From CAZOHG01 sp964579725 (GTDB lineage: Bacteria; Zhuqueibacterota; JdFR-76; BMS3Abin05), in the NCBI GenBank assembly GCA_964579725.1, contig CAZOHG010000044.1:1-30259 (forward strand): a stretch of 30,259 bases of DNA, in the 5' to 3' direction. The notes below the pieces were generated by a model that worked only from the letters and a program-made list of their open reading frames with translations, made no database searches and was not told the origin of the DNA. This document shows, in pieces, positions 1-7,233 of this stretch (within the stretch, counting starts at the first letter, position 1; each line of letters starts with the position of its first letter). Position numbers and translations under genes: made by a program.

Positions 1-362
1 CACTCGAGTCTTGCTTTCCAAATCTTTCAGATTGTCGGTTTGTGTAGCTAACCTTCGGACAAATGCGTCACGATGGGAAATGAAAAAAACCTTTTTGTAA
101 GAACAGAACACTTTGAAATTTACCCTTAAAGAAAAGAATTTTTCTCAAAAAAGCAAGGTATTTTTTCATCATCGCCGGCAGGCACCCTCCGCAACAAAAC
201 AACCCAAATTTGTTTGCGAATCTGCAGGGACGAGCTCTGCTTCGCCAGGGATGTAAACCAGATAAGACAAACTGGAAAGCAAAGGCCAATTTCAAGTGGT
301 GGGAAAGTTTTTTGCCTGGCCTTAGCCTGAGCTTTACGCTAAAAAATCCACGCTGCCAGTTC
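1..362. other. Non-coding or unresolved stretch downstream of pilT
   Basis: I see no gene here that I can support. A minus-strand frame (68-295) gives a 75-residue peptide without recognisable domain; its inner ATG pair at 171-176 would give a lysine- and phenylalanine-rich peptide of 34 residues with a GGAGGG about 13 bases upstream, which is a poor spacing. No hairpin followed by a T-run is visible after the pilT stop, so the transcript end of the pil operon is not located. The left part may be the leader of a gene lying outside the window. Confidence 0.4.
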
Positions 363-1418
363 TCATTTCAGGCCAAACATTTGAACATCAACCGCGTACA
401 GAACAGCTTGCTCTCGCGTGATTTTTCCGTCTCGAATATGCTTCAAGAGGCTCTGGTCCATGGATTGCATGTCGAATTTGGCACCAGTTTGAATGGCAGA
501 AGGGATCTGGTGCACTTTTCGTTCCCGGATTAAGTTGCGAACGGCAGGGGTGGCAATCATGACCTCCATGGCTGCAACGCGCCCCCGCCCGTCCCGTGTG
601 GGCAGAAGGCGCTGGGAAATGACGCCAAGAATGGCGTCGGCAAATTGGGCACGAATTTGATCCTGTTGGCCCGCCGGGAAAACATCCACAATTCGGTTGA
701 TGGTTTCGGCCGCACTGTTGGTGTGCAGCGTGGCCAACACCAAATGTCCCGTTTCCGAGGCGGTTAGCGCCAGGGAGATCGTTTCCAAATCGCGCATTTC
801 CCCAACCAGGATGACATCGGGGTCTTCTCGCAATGCCGCGCGCAAGGCATTGGCAAATGATTTGGTGTGCGGCCCCAATTCCCTCTGATTAATGAGACAA
901 TTTTTGCCCGAATACACATATTCAATGGGGTCCTCAATGGTAATGATGTGCACCTGGCGCTCCGAATCAATGAGGTCAATCATAGCTGCCAGCGTGGTGG
1001 ATTTGCCGGAACCAGTCGGCCCTGTAACCAACACCAGCCCTTCCCGTTGTCGGGCAAGATTGTACACGCCTTCCGGCGCCCCCAATTCCTCCAGGGAGCG
1101 AATTTTCTCGGGAATGACCCGGAATGCAAAGGAACGCCCTTTAATCTGGAAAAAAACGTTGGTTCGAAAACGCGCCACGCCCGGAATGGCGTAGGCAAAA
1201 TCCAACTCTTTGGTGGTTTTTAGGGTTTCTTGCTGTTCGGGTGTCAGGATTTCATTTGCCAATTTTTGCAAATGTTCGGAACGCACCGATCGGGTATTCA
1301 CCCGCTGCAATTTCCCGTGAATTCGAATGATTGGCGGGTACCCCGAACTTAAGTGAATATCGGAGGCACCCTTTTTAACGGCAAAACTTAAAATTCCGTC
1401 TAATTGCTCTTTGGTCAT
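363..1418 (-). CDS. pilT: Type IV pilus retraction ATPase PilT
   Basis: Hexameric cytoplasmic ATPase of the GspE/PilT secretion ATPase family that depolymerises the type IV pilus and powers retraction. The 351-residue length fits PilT (about 340-370). Visible motifs: Walker A GPTGSGKST at residues 133-141, an Asp-box region with ITIEDPIEY at 159-167, Walker B-type DVILVGEMRD at 201-210, the His box GHLVLATLHT at 224-233, and AVRNLIRE at 292-299. The last matches the AIRNLIRE signature that marks PilT rather than the extension ATPase PilB. The frame is open further upstream to 1535, but that part overlaps the secretin end; ATG at 1418 starts two bases after the secretin stop and aligns with the usual PilT N-terminus. 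It is the last gene of the pil operon. No pilB or pilC is in the window, so extension must be encoded elsewhere. Confidence 0.95.
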   Translation of the reverse strand: MTKEQLDGILSFAVKKGASDIHLSSGYPPIIRIHGKLQRVNTRSVRSEHLQKLANEILTPEQQETLKTTKELDFAYAIPGVARFRTNVFFQIKGRSFAFRVIPEKIRSLEELGAPEGVYNLARQREGLVLVTGPTGSGKSTTLAAMIDLIDSERQVHIITIEDPIEYVYSGKNCLINQRELGPHTKSFANALRAALREDPDVILVGEMRDLETISLALTASETGHLVLATLHTNSAAETINRIVDVFPAGQQDQIRAQFADAILGVISQRLLPTRDGRGRVAAMEVMIATPAVRNLIRERKVHQIPSAIQTGAKFDMQSMDQSLLKHIRDGKITREQAVLYAVDVQMFGLK

Positions 1419-1420
1419 GC

Positions 1421-3121
1421 CTATTCTGACTTCACAATATGCGGTGTAATAAAAATCATGAGATCGGTTTGTTTTTTCTCCCGGGTTTTGTGACGAAATG
1501 CGGCTCCCACCAAAGGCAAATCCCCCAACAACCAAACGCGACTCGTTTTTACCGTCGTGTTGTCCTTAATCATGCCGCCGATGACCACGGTTTCCCCGTC
1601 CCTTACGGTTACCGTGGTGTGGACAGCCCGCTTGGACGTAATGGGGGCCCGGTTGACATCCACCACCACTTCGCCCGTAATCTCTTCAATGACAGGATTG
1701 ACCGTCATGACGATTTGATCGCCCTCGCTCACGTGGGGTGTAACCCGTAGTTCAATATTCACATCCTTGTAATTGAATGTGACAATGTCTCCCTGTCCCC
1801 CCACGCCCCGATTAATCTGAGGGATCGGAACCGTTGTACCCACGCTAATCACAGCCTCTTTGTCATCTGTGGTGGTAATTCGTGGATTCGAAATCAATTT
1901 GGCGTCTGTTTTTTCTTTCAGGAAATCCAACACCATGCCGAATTGACTTGCCGAAAGATGCCCAAGGGTCCACTGCCCGGCGCGAGGATTTTCCACCATG
2001 GCCGAATAGGACTGGGCTTTTCCGCCCGGCAACATTTGCTGCCAAAAGAGTGAGGCACTAATGGTTTTGTCCCAGTCAATGCCCAATTTGTCCTCGTGCA
2101 AGGGCGCCATTTCAACCAATTTGGATTCGATCATAATTTGAGGCGCTTCCACATCCAATTGAGCAATGAGGTCCCCGATTTGCCGCACAATTTCAGGCCG
2201 ATCCGTCACAATCAGCACGCTGGAATGGCCTCCGCGAGCCACGACCTGCGTTTTTTTCAGATTTCCGGGCGTCCGCTGCTTCGATTGTGCAGCATTTGTG
2301 TCAAAATAATTGTCAAAAACTTCAATACTTCCGTTTTTTGATTTCACATGCTCCAGGGTTTTTTTCACATTTTCTGCGTCCACATATTTGAGCCGGAAAA
2401 TTTTGGTAACCAATTCACCCGGAAGATTGGTGTCCATTTTTTTGACCAGCACCACATTGCCCTCTACCATGTAGTCAAATCCGTTGGCTTTCAGAATATT
2501 GTCCAATGCTTCTCGCAGGCTGACATTTTGCAAACTTACCGTTACCTTCCCAACCACATCTTTGCCAGCCACAATATTAATATGATTTTGTTTGGAGAGA
2601 AGTCGCAGGACGTTCGGCAATTCGGCATCGTGGTAATTCAGGGAAATCCGTCCCGGAATATTAAGAATGGAAGAGATTTCGTTTTCGAGTTTTTGTAGTG
2701 ACGCCTGCGTCTCCACTCTATTCGCCTGTTCTTTTTGAATATGAACCGCAATGGTTTTACCCGATTGGGTAATCTGAAAGGGTTGTTTCCGGCGAAGATA
2801 CAGAACGGCTGCAAGTACCGGCGGATTTTGAAGATAGGTTTTGATCTCGATTTTCAAAACGGGGCCGCCGTGCACACGGGTCACATCGGGCACGGGTCCC
2901 TGACGGGTGTTGGCCAAGTAGACGTAAAGGCGATGGGGATTTTCAAATTCCTGCGTGGCAAATTTTACAACACCGTTACAGACAAACGACACAACCGTTT
3001 CCGTCGGAAGTTGCTTGGTTTGCAGGCCAACCAAAAACACGTCATTGGCCAAGGCCGCTCTGGCCAAAAATAGAGACAGGATTAAGAATCCGATGCGTTT
3101 TGAAAGCATTCGATTATTCAT
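1421..3121 (-). CDS. pilQ: Type IV pilus outer-membrane secretin PilQ
   Basis: Forms the gated outer-membrane ring through which the pilus passes. Domain order (numbering from ATG 3121): signal peptide about 1-25 ending ALA; AMIN-like beta domain about 28-127; secretin N0/STN-type domain about 155-228 (LPNVLRLLSKQNHINIV…); an N1-type KH-like domain about 240-325, with LKYVDAENVKKTL and VLIVTDRPEIVRQI; and the C-terminal secretin barrel about 405-563, with VGTTVPIPQI and the late VTVRDGETVVIGGM…LPLVGAAFRHKT…DLMIFITPHI signature. It is shorter than proteobacterial PilQ (about 700), apparently because it carries one AMIN and one N1-like domain. Three in-frame starts lie together: GTG 3130, ATG 3124, ATG 3121. 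The GGTGG motif in the end of pilP is 5 bases before ATG 3121, so I chose that one. The start overlaps the pilP stop, which suggests translational coupling. Confidence 0.93.
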   Translation of the reverse strand: MNNRMLSKRIGFLILSLFLARAALANDVFLVGLQTKQLPTETVVSFVCNGVVKFATQEFENPHRLYVYLANTRQGPVPDVTRVHGGPVLKIEIKTYLQNPPVLAAVLYLRRKQPFQITQSGKTIAVHIQKEQANRVETQASLQKLENEISSILNIPGRISLNYHDAELPNVLRLLSKQNHINIVAGKDVVGKVTVSLQNVSLREALDNILKANGFDYMVEGNVVLVKKMDTNLPGELVTKIFRLKYVDAENVKKTLEHVKSKNGSIEVFDNYFDTNAAQSKQRTPGNLKKTQVVARGGHSSVLIVTDRPEIVRQIGDLIAQLDVEAPQIMIESKLVEMAPLHEDKLGIDWDKTISASLFWQQMLPGGKAQSYSAMVENPRAGQWTLGHLSASQFGMVLDFLKEKTDAKLISNPRITTTDDKEAVISVGTTVPIPQINRGVGGQGDIVTFNYKDVNIELRVTPHVSEGDQIVMTVNPVIEEITGEVVVDVNRAPITSKRAVHTTVTVRDGETVVIGGMIKDNTTVKTSRVWLLGDLPLVGAAFRHKTREKKQTDLMIFITPHIVKSE

Positions 3122-3584
3122 CATTGCCACCCAATATTAGTGAAAATTTCCGGCGATTCTTTTCGCAAATCACGCGGTTGCCGTCAACGGCCACAAGTGT
3201 GAGGCCATCCACCGTTTCGCCCACTTTTAGGATGTTGTCGTTAATCAAAACGTAGGCTTCGTTATTTTTCCACGAAATCGCTTTTAAAACATAAGGCTGT
3301 ACCTTTTGGTGAAATCCCAGCGAATCCAACAAATCCTCAGTGAATGCCCCGATGAAGGGGTCCCTGCGCCAATTCACAAACTGCACACCATGAAGCCGAG
3401 GGAGCAACTGGCCGGACTTCATTTCCCCTTTGGCCACTTGTTGGGTACGATTTGGTTTTACCAACAGAGGACGCTTGGCAGGGGAAGTCGATTTTTTCGA
3501 GAACACAAATTGATTCAGCACGAAAACGCCCACGGCAATTCCCATGACGCCGAGAAGAATCTTTTCCCGTTTTTGCAATTCCAT
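3114..3584 (-). CDS. pilP: PilP-like inner-membrane pilus alignment protein
   Basis: A 156-residue protein with one transmembrane segment at about residues 9-27, a basic proline-rich linker (about 29-60) and a compact C-terminal beta domain. The last part, with YVLKAISWKNNEAYVLINDNILKVGETVDGLTLVAVDGNRVI, has the pattern of the homology region of PilP and GspC, which contacts the periplasmic domains of the secretin and links it to PilN/PilO. Proteobacterial PilP is usually a lipoprotein; here the anchor is an N-terminal helix without a lipobox cysteine, as in GspC. A GGAGAG about 10 bases before ATG 3584 supports the start. It lies between pilO and pilQ, as expected for pilMNOPQ, and its last codons overlap the pilQ start. 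The family call rests on position, topology and pattern; sequence identity to known PilP is probably low. Confidence 0.75.
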   Translation of the reverse strand: MELQKREKILLGVMGIAVGVFVLNQFVFSKKSTSPAKRPLLVKPNRTQQVAKGEMKSGQLLPRLHGVQFVNWRRDPFIGAFTEDLLDSLGFHQKVQPYVLKAISWKNNEAYVLINDNILKVGETVDGLTLVAVDGNRVICEKNRRKFSLILGGNDE

Positions 3585-3605
3585 AATTTTTTATCTCTCC
3601 GGTTT

Positions 3606-3649
3606 GGGCTCTCAACTAATCAAACCCACACTGAACCGGGTGAGAGCCC
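3606..3649. other. Hairpin between pilO and pilP
   Basis: A perfect 9-base inverted repeat, GGGCTCTCA at 3606-3614 and TGAGAGCCC at 3641-3649, with a 26-base loop that can itself pair CCC (3625-3627) with GGG (3638-3640). In the pil mRNA the hairpin ends shortly before the pilP ribosome site and is not followed by T residues, so it does not look like a terminator in that direction. On the plus strand it is followed directly by CTTTTTG, so it could stop antisense transcription. Confidence 0.6.
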
Positions 3650-3677
3650 CTTTTTGTTTCCGAATCTTGAAGCTTAT

Positions 3678-4379
3678 TTACAGTTTCATTTGCGACTTGC
3701 TACCCAGTTTTTTCGGCTGCCGCTGTTTTCTGTCCTCTTGAAATTTAGCACTCTCGGTTAGCAGGAAAAAATACCCTTTCAATTGAATATTTACATTCGG
3801 GTACACGTCCGGTGCGGTTTCCATGTTGACTTCGTCCACGGCAAACGCAAACGGTAATTTGGGAATATCCTCCAAGAAACGTCCGATGTCAAAATAGCGC
3901 CCCCGAATTAGAAAAGTAACCGGCAGTTTCACCAATGGTTTCTTCCGCACGGAAGCCAAATTGGCCGGGAACAACACATCGTAGGACGGCGTCATGGCAA
4001 TCATGACCAAATGATGGCGTTGGCCCAGTTGAATGATCCGGCGGCCGATCTGCGGCATGTCTTTCATCGGGTAAATTTTCTTTTCGATGGAGGCGATATC
4101 CGATTCCAATTGCGCCACATCCTGTTCCAACGCCGTTATTTTTGCCTGAGGAATGGCCGCCATTTGCAACCCGCCTCCCCAGCGGCGCACCTGAGCCCTC
4201 ACCATTTGAATGTGACTGGCCATCGGTTTGTAGTAGAAAATAGCCCACAGAACCACCAACGTAACCAAAAGGCCGAATCCGAGGCCAATCGTCAAATTGT
4301 GAGCCCCGACCTTTTTCGTCCCCTTCGGAACTTTTTTATTTTCCTCTACTGTCCTGTTTTCATTTTTTGGGGCAGACAC
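3678..4379 (-). CDS. pilO: Type IV pilus assembly protein PilO
   Basis: A 233-residue bitopic inner-membrane protein. A lysine-rich cytoplasmic tail (1-27) is followed by a transmembrane helix at about 29-50, a coiled-coil stretch at about 78-102 (ITALEQDVAQLESDIASIEKKI), and a ferredoxin-like periplasmic domain at about 105-215 with IQLGQRHHLVMIAMTPS and VTFLIRGRYFDIGRFLEDIPKLPFAFAVDEVNME. This is the layout of PilO, which pairs with PilN to form the alignment subcomplex between PilM and PilP/PilQ. The start is GTG at 4379 with AAGGGA about 7 bases upstream. It follows the PilM-PilN fusion by 58 bases, and pilP begins 93 bases after its stop. The basic tail after residue 212 (EDRKQRQPKKLGSKSQMKL) is an unremarkable extension. 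Confidence 0.88.
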   Translation of the reverse strand: MSAPKNENRTVEENKKVPKGTKKVGAHNLTIGLGFGLLVTLVVLWAIFYYKPMASHIQMVRAQVRRWGGGLQMAAIPQAKITALEQDVAQLESDIASIEKKIYPMKDMPQIGRRIIQLGQRHHLVMIAMTPSYDVLFPANLASVRKKPLVKLPVTFLIRGRYFDIGRFLEDIPKLPFAFAVDEVNMETAPDVYPNVNIQLKGYFFLLTESAKFQEDRKQRQPKKLGSKSQMKL

Positions 4380-4437
4380 GCAAAATCCCTTGTTTTTTTA
4401 AACGCCGTAGTTGATTTTAGACCGTCTTTTTGATTCG

Positions 4438-6597
4438 CTAAAATTCACAAACAATCTCAAAACGCATTTCGTCTTTTTCCTCGGAAAAAGACTGATTTAA
4501 CAGCGACACGCGCCGAAAATAACCTGTTCGGTTCAATTTCAGCATAAAATTGGCCAGTTTGATGCCTTCGTCCGGAGGCGGATGGTGCCGAACACCGTGA
4601 AGGTGCAGAAAGGACGCCACCGGAACAACCGCTTCCTTTTTCTTATCTTTCTTGTTCCCCTTGGTGCTTTTTGCTCGGGGCGTTCCATTGGCACCGGGCA
4701 TCGGTTCGTGGGAAATCGACATACCCGTCAAGGCCATATCCGACGGAAAAATATTTGAGATCATCTTTAAAATCTGGGGCAACGGATTGTCCAAAATCAA
4801 TTCACTCTTGTAAATATTTTTCTTGCGGGTCAAAAATCGCTTTTCTGCCAAAAGCATGTCGTAATGATGTTTTTTCGGCAACATCTTTTTGTATTCCAAT
4901 TGAAGCTGACGATATTCATTCTTCAAACTGGTAATTCGCAACAAACTGGTGGCCGAAATAAATAGCAGACCGGTAAACGTCAAAAGCGAAAGGTAAATTA
5001 ATACGCGCTTTTGGAGTTTGAACAATTCCAGCTTCCGATACGGCTCCGGCAACAAATTGATTTCTTTTCCCTTTTCCATGGCCAAACCAACCGCCGCCCC
5101 AAATTCCAAAAACCGATTGTGGAACGTCTGGGCATCCGTCGAAGAAAGGCTCAACGGGAAGTGCATGGAAAACTGAAAGAGCTCCAATTTCTCGTCGATT
5201 TCCCCGTCCAAAAAATCGAGGAGATTCTTGAGCTGCGCCGACCCTCCAAGGAGGTACACGCGATCTATTTTGTCCACAGAATAGTTTTCGCGGTAATAGT
5301 CAATTGAGCGTTGAATTTCGCTGGCAAGGCGTTCCAAATAGGGTCGCATGAGCGCCCCCAATTCCGGAATCGGCACGCCATTCACCTCATCCACCGTTTT
5401 GCCGGGCATGGGAAATCCAAATTCCCGCTTCAGGCGTTCGGCCTCCAAGAGGTCAAGCTGAACGGCCTGTCCCTCGTGAAAAATGGTTGCCGTCATTCCC
5501 TCGGTAATCTGGTCGCCGCCAATGGGCACCGTGCGTGAAAATTCCAGATTGTCATCATGAATAAACGCAATGGTCGTTTTTTCCGCCCCGATGTCCACCA
5601 TGGCAATACAATCACTCTCAGTCTGCAAATGAGCGGCACGGTACAGCGACAAAAGGGTTGCCGGTAAGGGCAGCAAAGCGGAGGGAATCGCCTTCTTTTC
5701 AATAAAGGGCTCAATGCTCTCGTCAACAACCTTTTTCGGAGCAATGGCTCCCAAAATGTCGGCGTGTTCCACACCCTTATTTGTTTTTTTGCCAAGAATG
5801 ACAAAATCGGTGAGAACCACCCTTTCCTGAAACTCAAATTTCTTTTTCAGGAACCAGATGATTGCTTCGGTCATTTCCTTTTTCTTGAGCTGCGGCAGGC
5901 TAATACGCTGAATTCCCACATCATTGTGGCAAATTCCCAAATTCAATTTAGCCGATTTCAGCAGGTTTTTTTCCTGAAGCAGAGCAATAATCCGCTCGGC
6001 CACATCACGGTAATTGAACGTAAAATTCAGCGGGTAGTTAAGAATTCCGAAAGCCTGAATGATTCGGTCTTTCCCTTTTTTGCGCGCCACCACGTATTTG
6101 GCTGCACGTCGACCGATATCCAGCCCCACAAACACCTTGGCATCCCGAAATTTTCCGGGGAGCCCTTTACGGGATTCTCCCCCGCTTTCGAAATCCCAGG
6201 GATTTTCACCGAAGTTTTCCTCTTCCTCCGCTTCTTCGTCCGCAATTTCAAGTTGCGGTTCTTCAAATAGCGGTGGTTCAGGGGCCGATTCGAATGAGTC
6301 GTCTAACAACGGCGGCACTTCTTGGTGCGATTCCTGTGCCGGCGCAGCGCTTTTTTCAACCGCCTCCGATTCCTGAGAATAAATCTGCTCGAGAAGAAAC
6401 TCCTCCGGTTCTTCGTCCAAATCTGGTTCGGGCAAATCAGACAATTCCTGGTCGGAATCGGACTGCCGCTTTTTCAGAAAGTCAAAATCGGAAAACGAAC
6501 TCGCAGTGCTTTCATCCCCAAACAGGACTCGATCGGAATTTTCTTCGAGGGATCTGAGTAATTCCTCAATTTGTTGTGCTTCCTTGGTCATGGCCAA
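4438..6597 (-). CDS. PilM-PilN fusion protein of the type IV pilus platform
   Basis: One 719-residue chain joins two proteins that are usually separate. Residues 1-150 are acidic and low in complexity, with no fold I recognise. Residues 153-500 are the actin-like PilM/FtsA fold: phosphate-1 loop VGLDIGRRAAK at 157-167, phosphate-2 loop MVDIGAEKTTI at 333-343, and the adenosine motif VYLLGGSAQL at 447-456. Residues 511-719 are PilN: EINLLPEPYR at 512-521, a transmembrane helix at about 531-553, a coiled coil at about 556-595, and a periplasmic ferredoxin-like domain interrupted by a lysine-rich insert (about 640-656). In two-gene systems, cytoplasmic PilM binds the INLLP peptide at the N-terminus of PilN; here that peptide lies just after PilM in the same chain. 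Start: TTG 6597 has GGAG 11 bases upstream; ATG 6591 is the alternative. No frameshift or stop lies in the junction. First gene of the pil operon. Confidence 0.92.
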   Translation of the reverse strand: MAMTKEAQQIEELLRSLEENSDRVLFGDESTASSFSDFDFLKKRQSDSDQELSDLPEPDLDEEPEEFLLEQIYSQESEAVEKSAAPAQESHQEVPPLLDDSFESAPEPPLFEEPQLEIADEEAEEEENFGENPWDFESGGESRKGLPGKFRDAKVFVGLDIGRRAAKYVVARKKGKDRIIQAFGILNYPLNFTFNYRDVAERIIALLQEKNLLKSAKLNLGICHNDVGIQRISLPQLKKKEMTEAIIWFLKKKFEFQERVVLTDFVILGKKTNKGVEHADILGAIAPKKVVDESIEPFIEKKAIPSALLPLPATLLSLYRAAHLQTESDCIAMVDIGAEKTTIAFIHDDNLEFSRTVPIGGDQITEGMTATIFHEGQAVQLDLLEAERLKREFGFPMPGKTVDEVNGVPIPELGALMRPYLERLASEIQRSIDYYRENYSVDKIDRVYLLGGSAQLKNLLDFLDGEIDEKLELFQFSMHFPLSLSSTDAQTFHNRFLEFGAAVGLAMEKGKEINLLPEPYRKLELFKLQKRVLIYLSLLTFTGLLFISATSLLRITSLKNEYRQLQLEYKKMLPKKHHYDMLLAEKRFLTRKKNIYKSELILDNPLPQILKMISNIFPSDMALTGMSISHEPMPGANGTPRAKSTKGNKKDKKKEAVVPVASFLHLHGVRHHPPPDEGIKLANFMLKLNRTGYFRRVSLLNQSFSEEKDEMRFEIVCEF

Positions 6598-6861
6598 TGG
6601 GTGTCATTCTCCATTCCAATGAGAATTTTGGCTCGGGTGTTTCCGCAAATCTTCACAGAAACTCCATTTCCCTGTTTTTCCGGCCTGTGCGCAATCTTCA
6701 CTCAGCCTCTTCCAAGAATGTTTTCTCCGATCTTCCTTGAAAAAGCATCCTTTCTCTCCACCCGCGCATGGTCCATAAAAGGTCATCCGTCAAAACAGAC
6801 GTCCTTTTTCCTGAACAGTTTGTTCTGCCGGAGCAAATCACCTTTAAAAATAAAATTGTAA

Positions 6862-6909
6862 GGGAGATTTTTGGGCAAGGATTGCCCATTTCAATTTGAG
6901 ATTTCTCCC
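6862..6909 (-). repeat. Nested inverted repeats in the pil leader
   Basis: An inner perfect 7-base hairpin (TGGGCAA 6872-6878, loop GGA, TTGCCCA 6882-6888) is enclosed by an outer 6-base pair GGGAGA 6862-6867 with TCTCCC 6904-6909. The inner element could be an operator; together they could form a two-level RNA structure. No T-run follows in either direction, so a terminator is unlikely. Confidence 0.55.
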
Positions 6910-6933
6910 ATTTGAATGTCGTCAATTTACGTT

Positions 6934-6949
6934 AAATTCTTTAGAATTT
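6934..6949. repeat. AT-rich palindrome AAATTCT-TT-AGAATTT
   Basis: Perfect 7-base arms with a 2-base centre (6934-6940 and 6943-6949). The shape suits a protein-binding operator better than an RNA hairpin because the loop would be too small. It lies about 340 bases before the PilM-PilN start. Confidence 0.5.
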
Positions 6950-6981
6950 TATTTGAGGAAAGATTACTTTGGCTTGAATCG

Positions 6982-7039
6982 CTTTCGGGGGGCGTGTCGT
7001 ACCCTGGGGGTGAGCAATTTTGGAAAATTCCCCCGAAAG
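6982..7039 (-). repeat. Long-range 10-base inverted repeat with a competing pairing
   Basis: CTTTCGGGGG at 6982-6991 is the exact reverse complement of CCCCCGAAAG at 7030-7039. Inside the 38-base loop a second GGGGG (7006-7010) can also pair with the same CCCCC (7030-7034), extended across a five-base bulge by AATTTT (7016-7021) with AAAATT (7024-7029). The two pairings exclude each other. Confidence 0.55.
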
Positions 7040-7233
7040 TTTCATTTCCGGCAGTACAAGAACCCCGAAACGAATTTCAAAAGGATTTTTAAGCCAAACT
7101 GGCTCTGGTGTTAGGCTGTCTTCCCGAAAAGGCTCTTTTCTCTCGGAAACTGGGAGCAAATTTTTGGGGGATTGAAAAGTCGCAAACCAGATGCCGACCG
7201 AAACGATAGAGACTGCTCAATTACGTATCCCTC

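Larger units (their letters stand above)
6598..7233. other. Long non-coding leader between the sugar symporter and the pil operon
   Basis: No gene in this 636-base stretch can be supported. Short minus-strand frames (6604-6786, 6698-6925, 6941-7159) lack domains and good ribosome sites. It holds several inverted repeats listed separately. A TACAAT hexamer lies at 6855-6860 on the minus strand without a fitting -35 box. The promoter of the pil operon should be here, but I cannot place it. Confidence 0.6.

Noticed and set aside
68..295. A 75-codon minus-strand frame below pilT
   Set aside because: Odd composition, no domain, and the best internal ATG has a ribosome site at too long a distance.
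6872..6888. Possible sigma-54 promoter (TGG … TTGC) for the pil operon on the minus strand
   Set aside because: The distance between the GG and GC elements is 9 bases instead of the strict 10, and the match is explained by the hairpin TGGGCAA-3-TTGCCCA.
6604..6925. Two short minus-strand frames directly before the PilM-PilN gene
   Set aside because: They overlap each other in different frames, lack domains and have no convincing ribosome site. Translation cannot be excluded but is not supported.
6598..7233. Cyclic-di-GMP riboswitch ahead of the pil genes
   Set aside because: I looked for the conserved blocks of the known classes on the minus strand and did not find them; other structures are present but unassigned.
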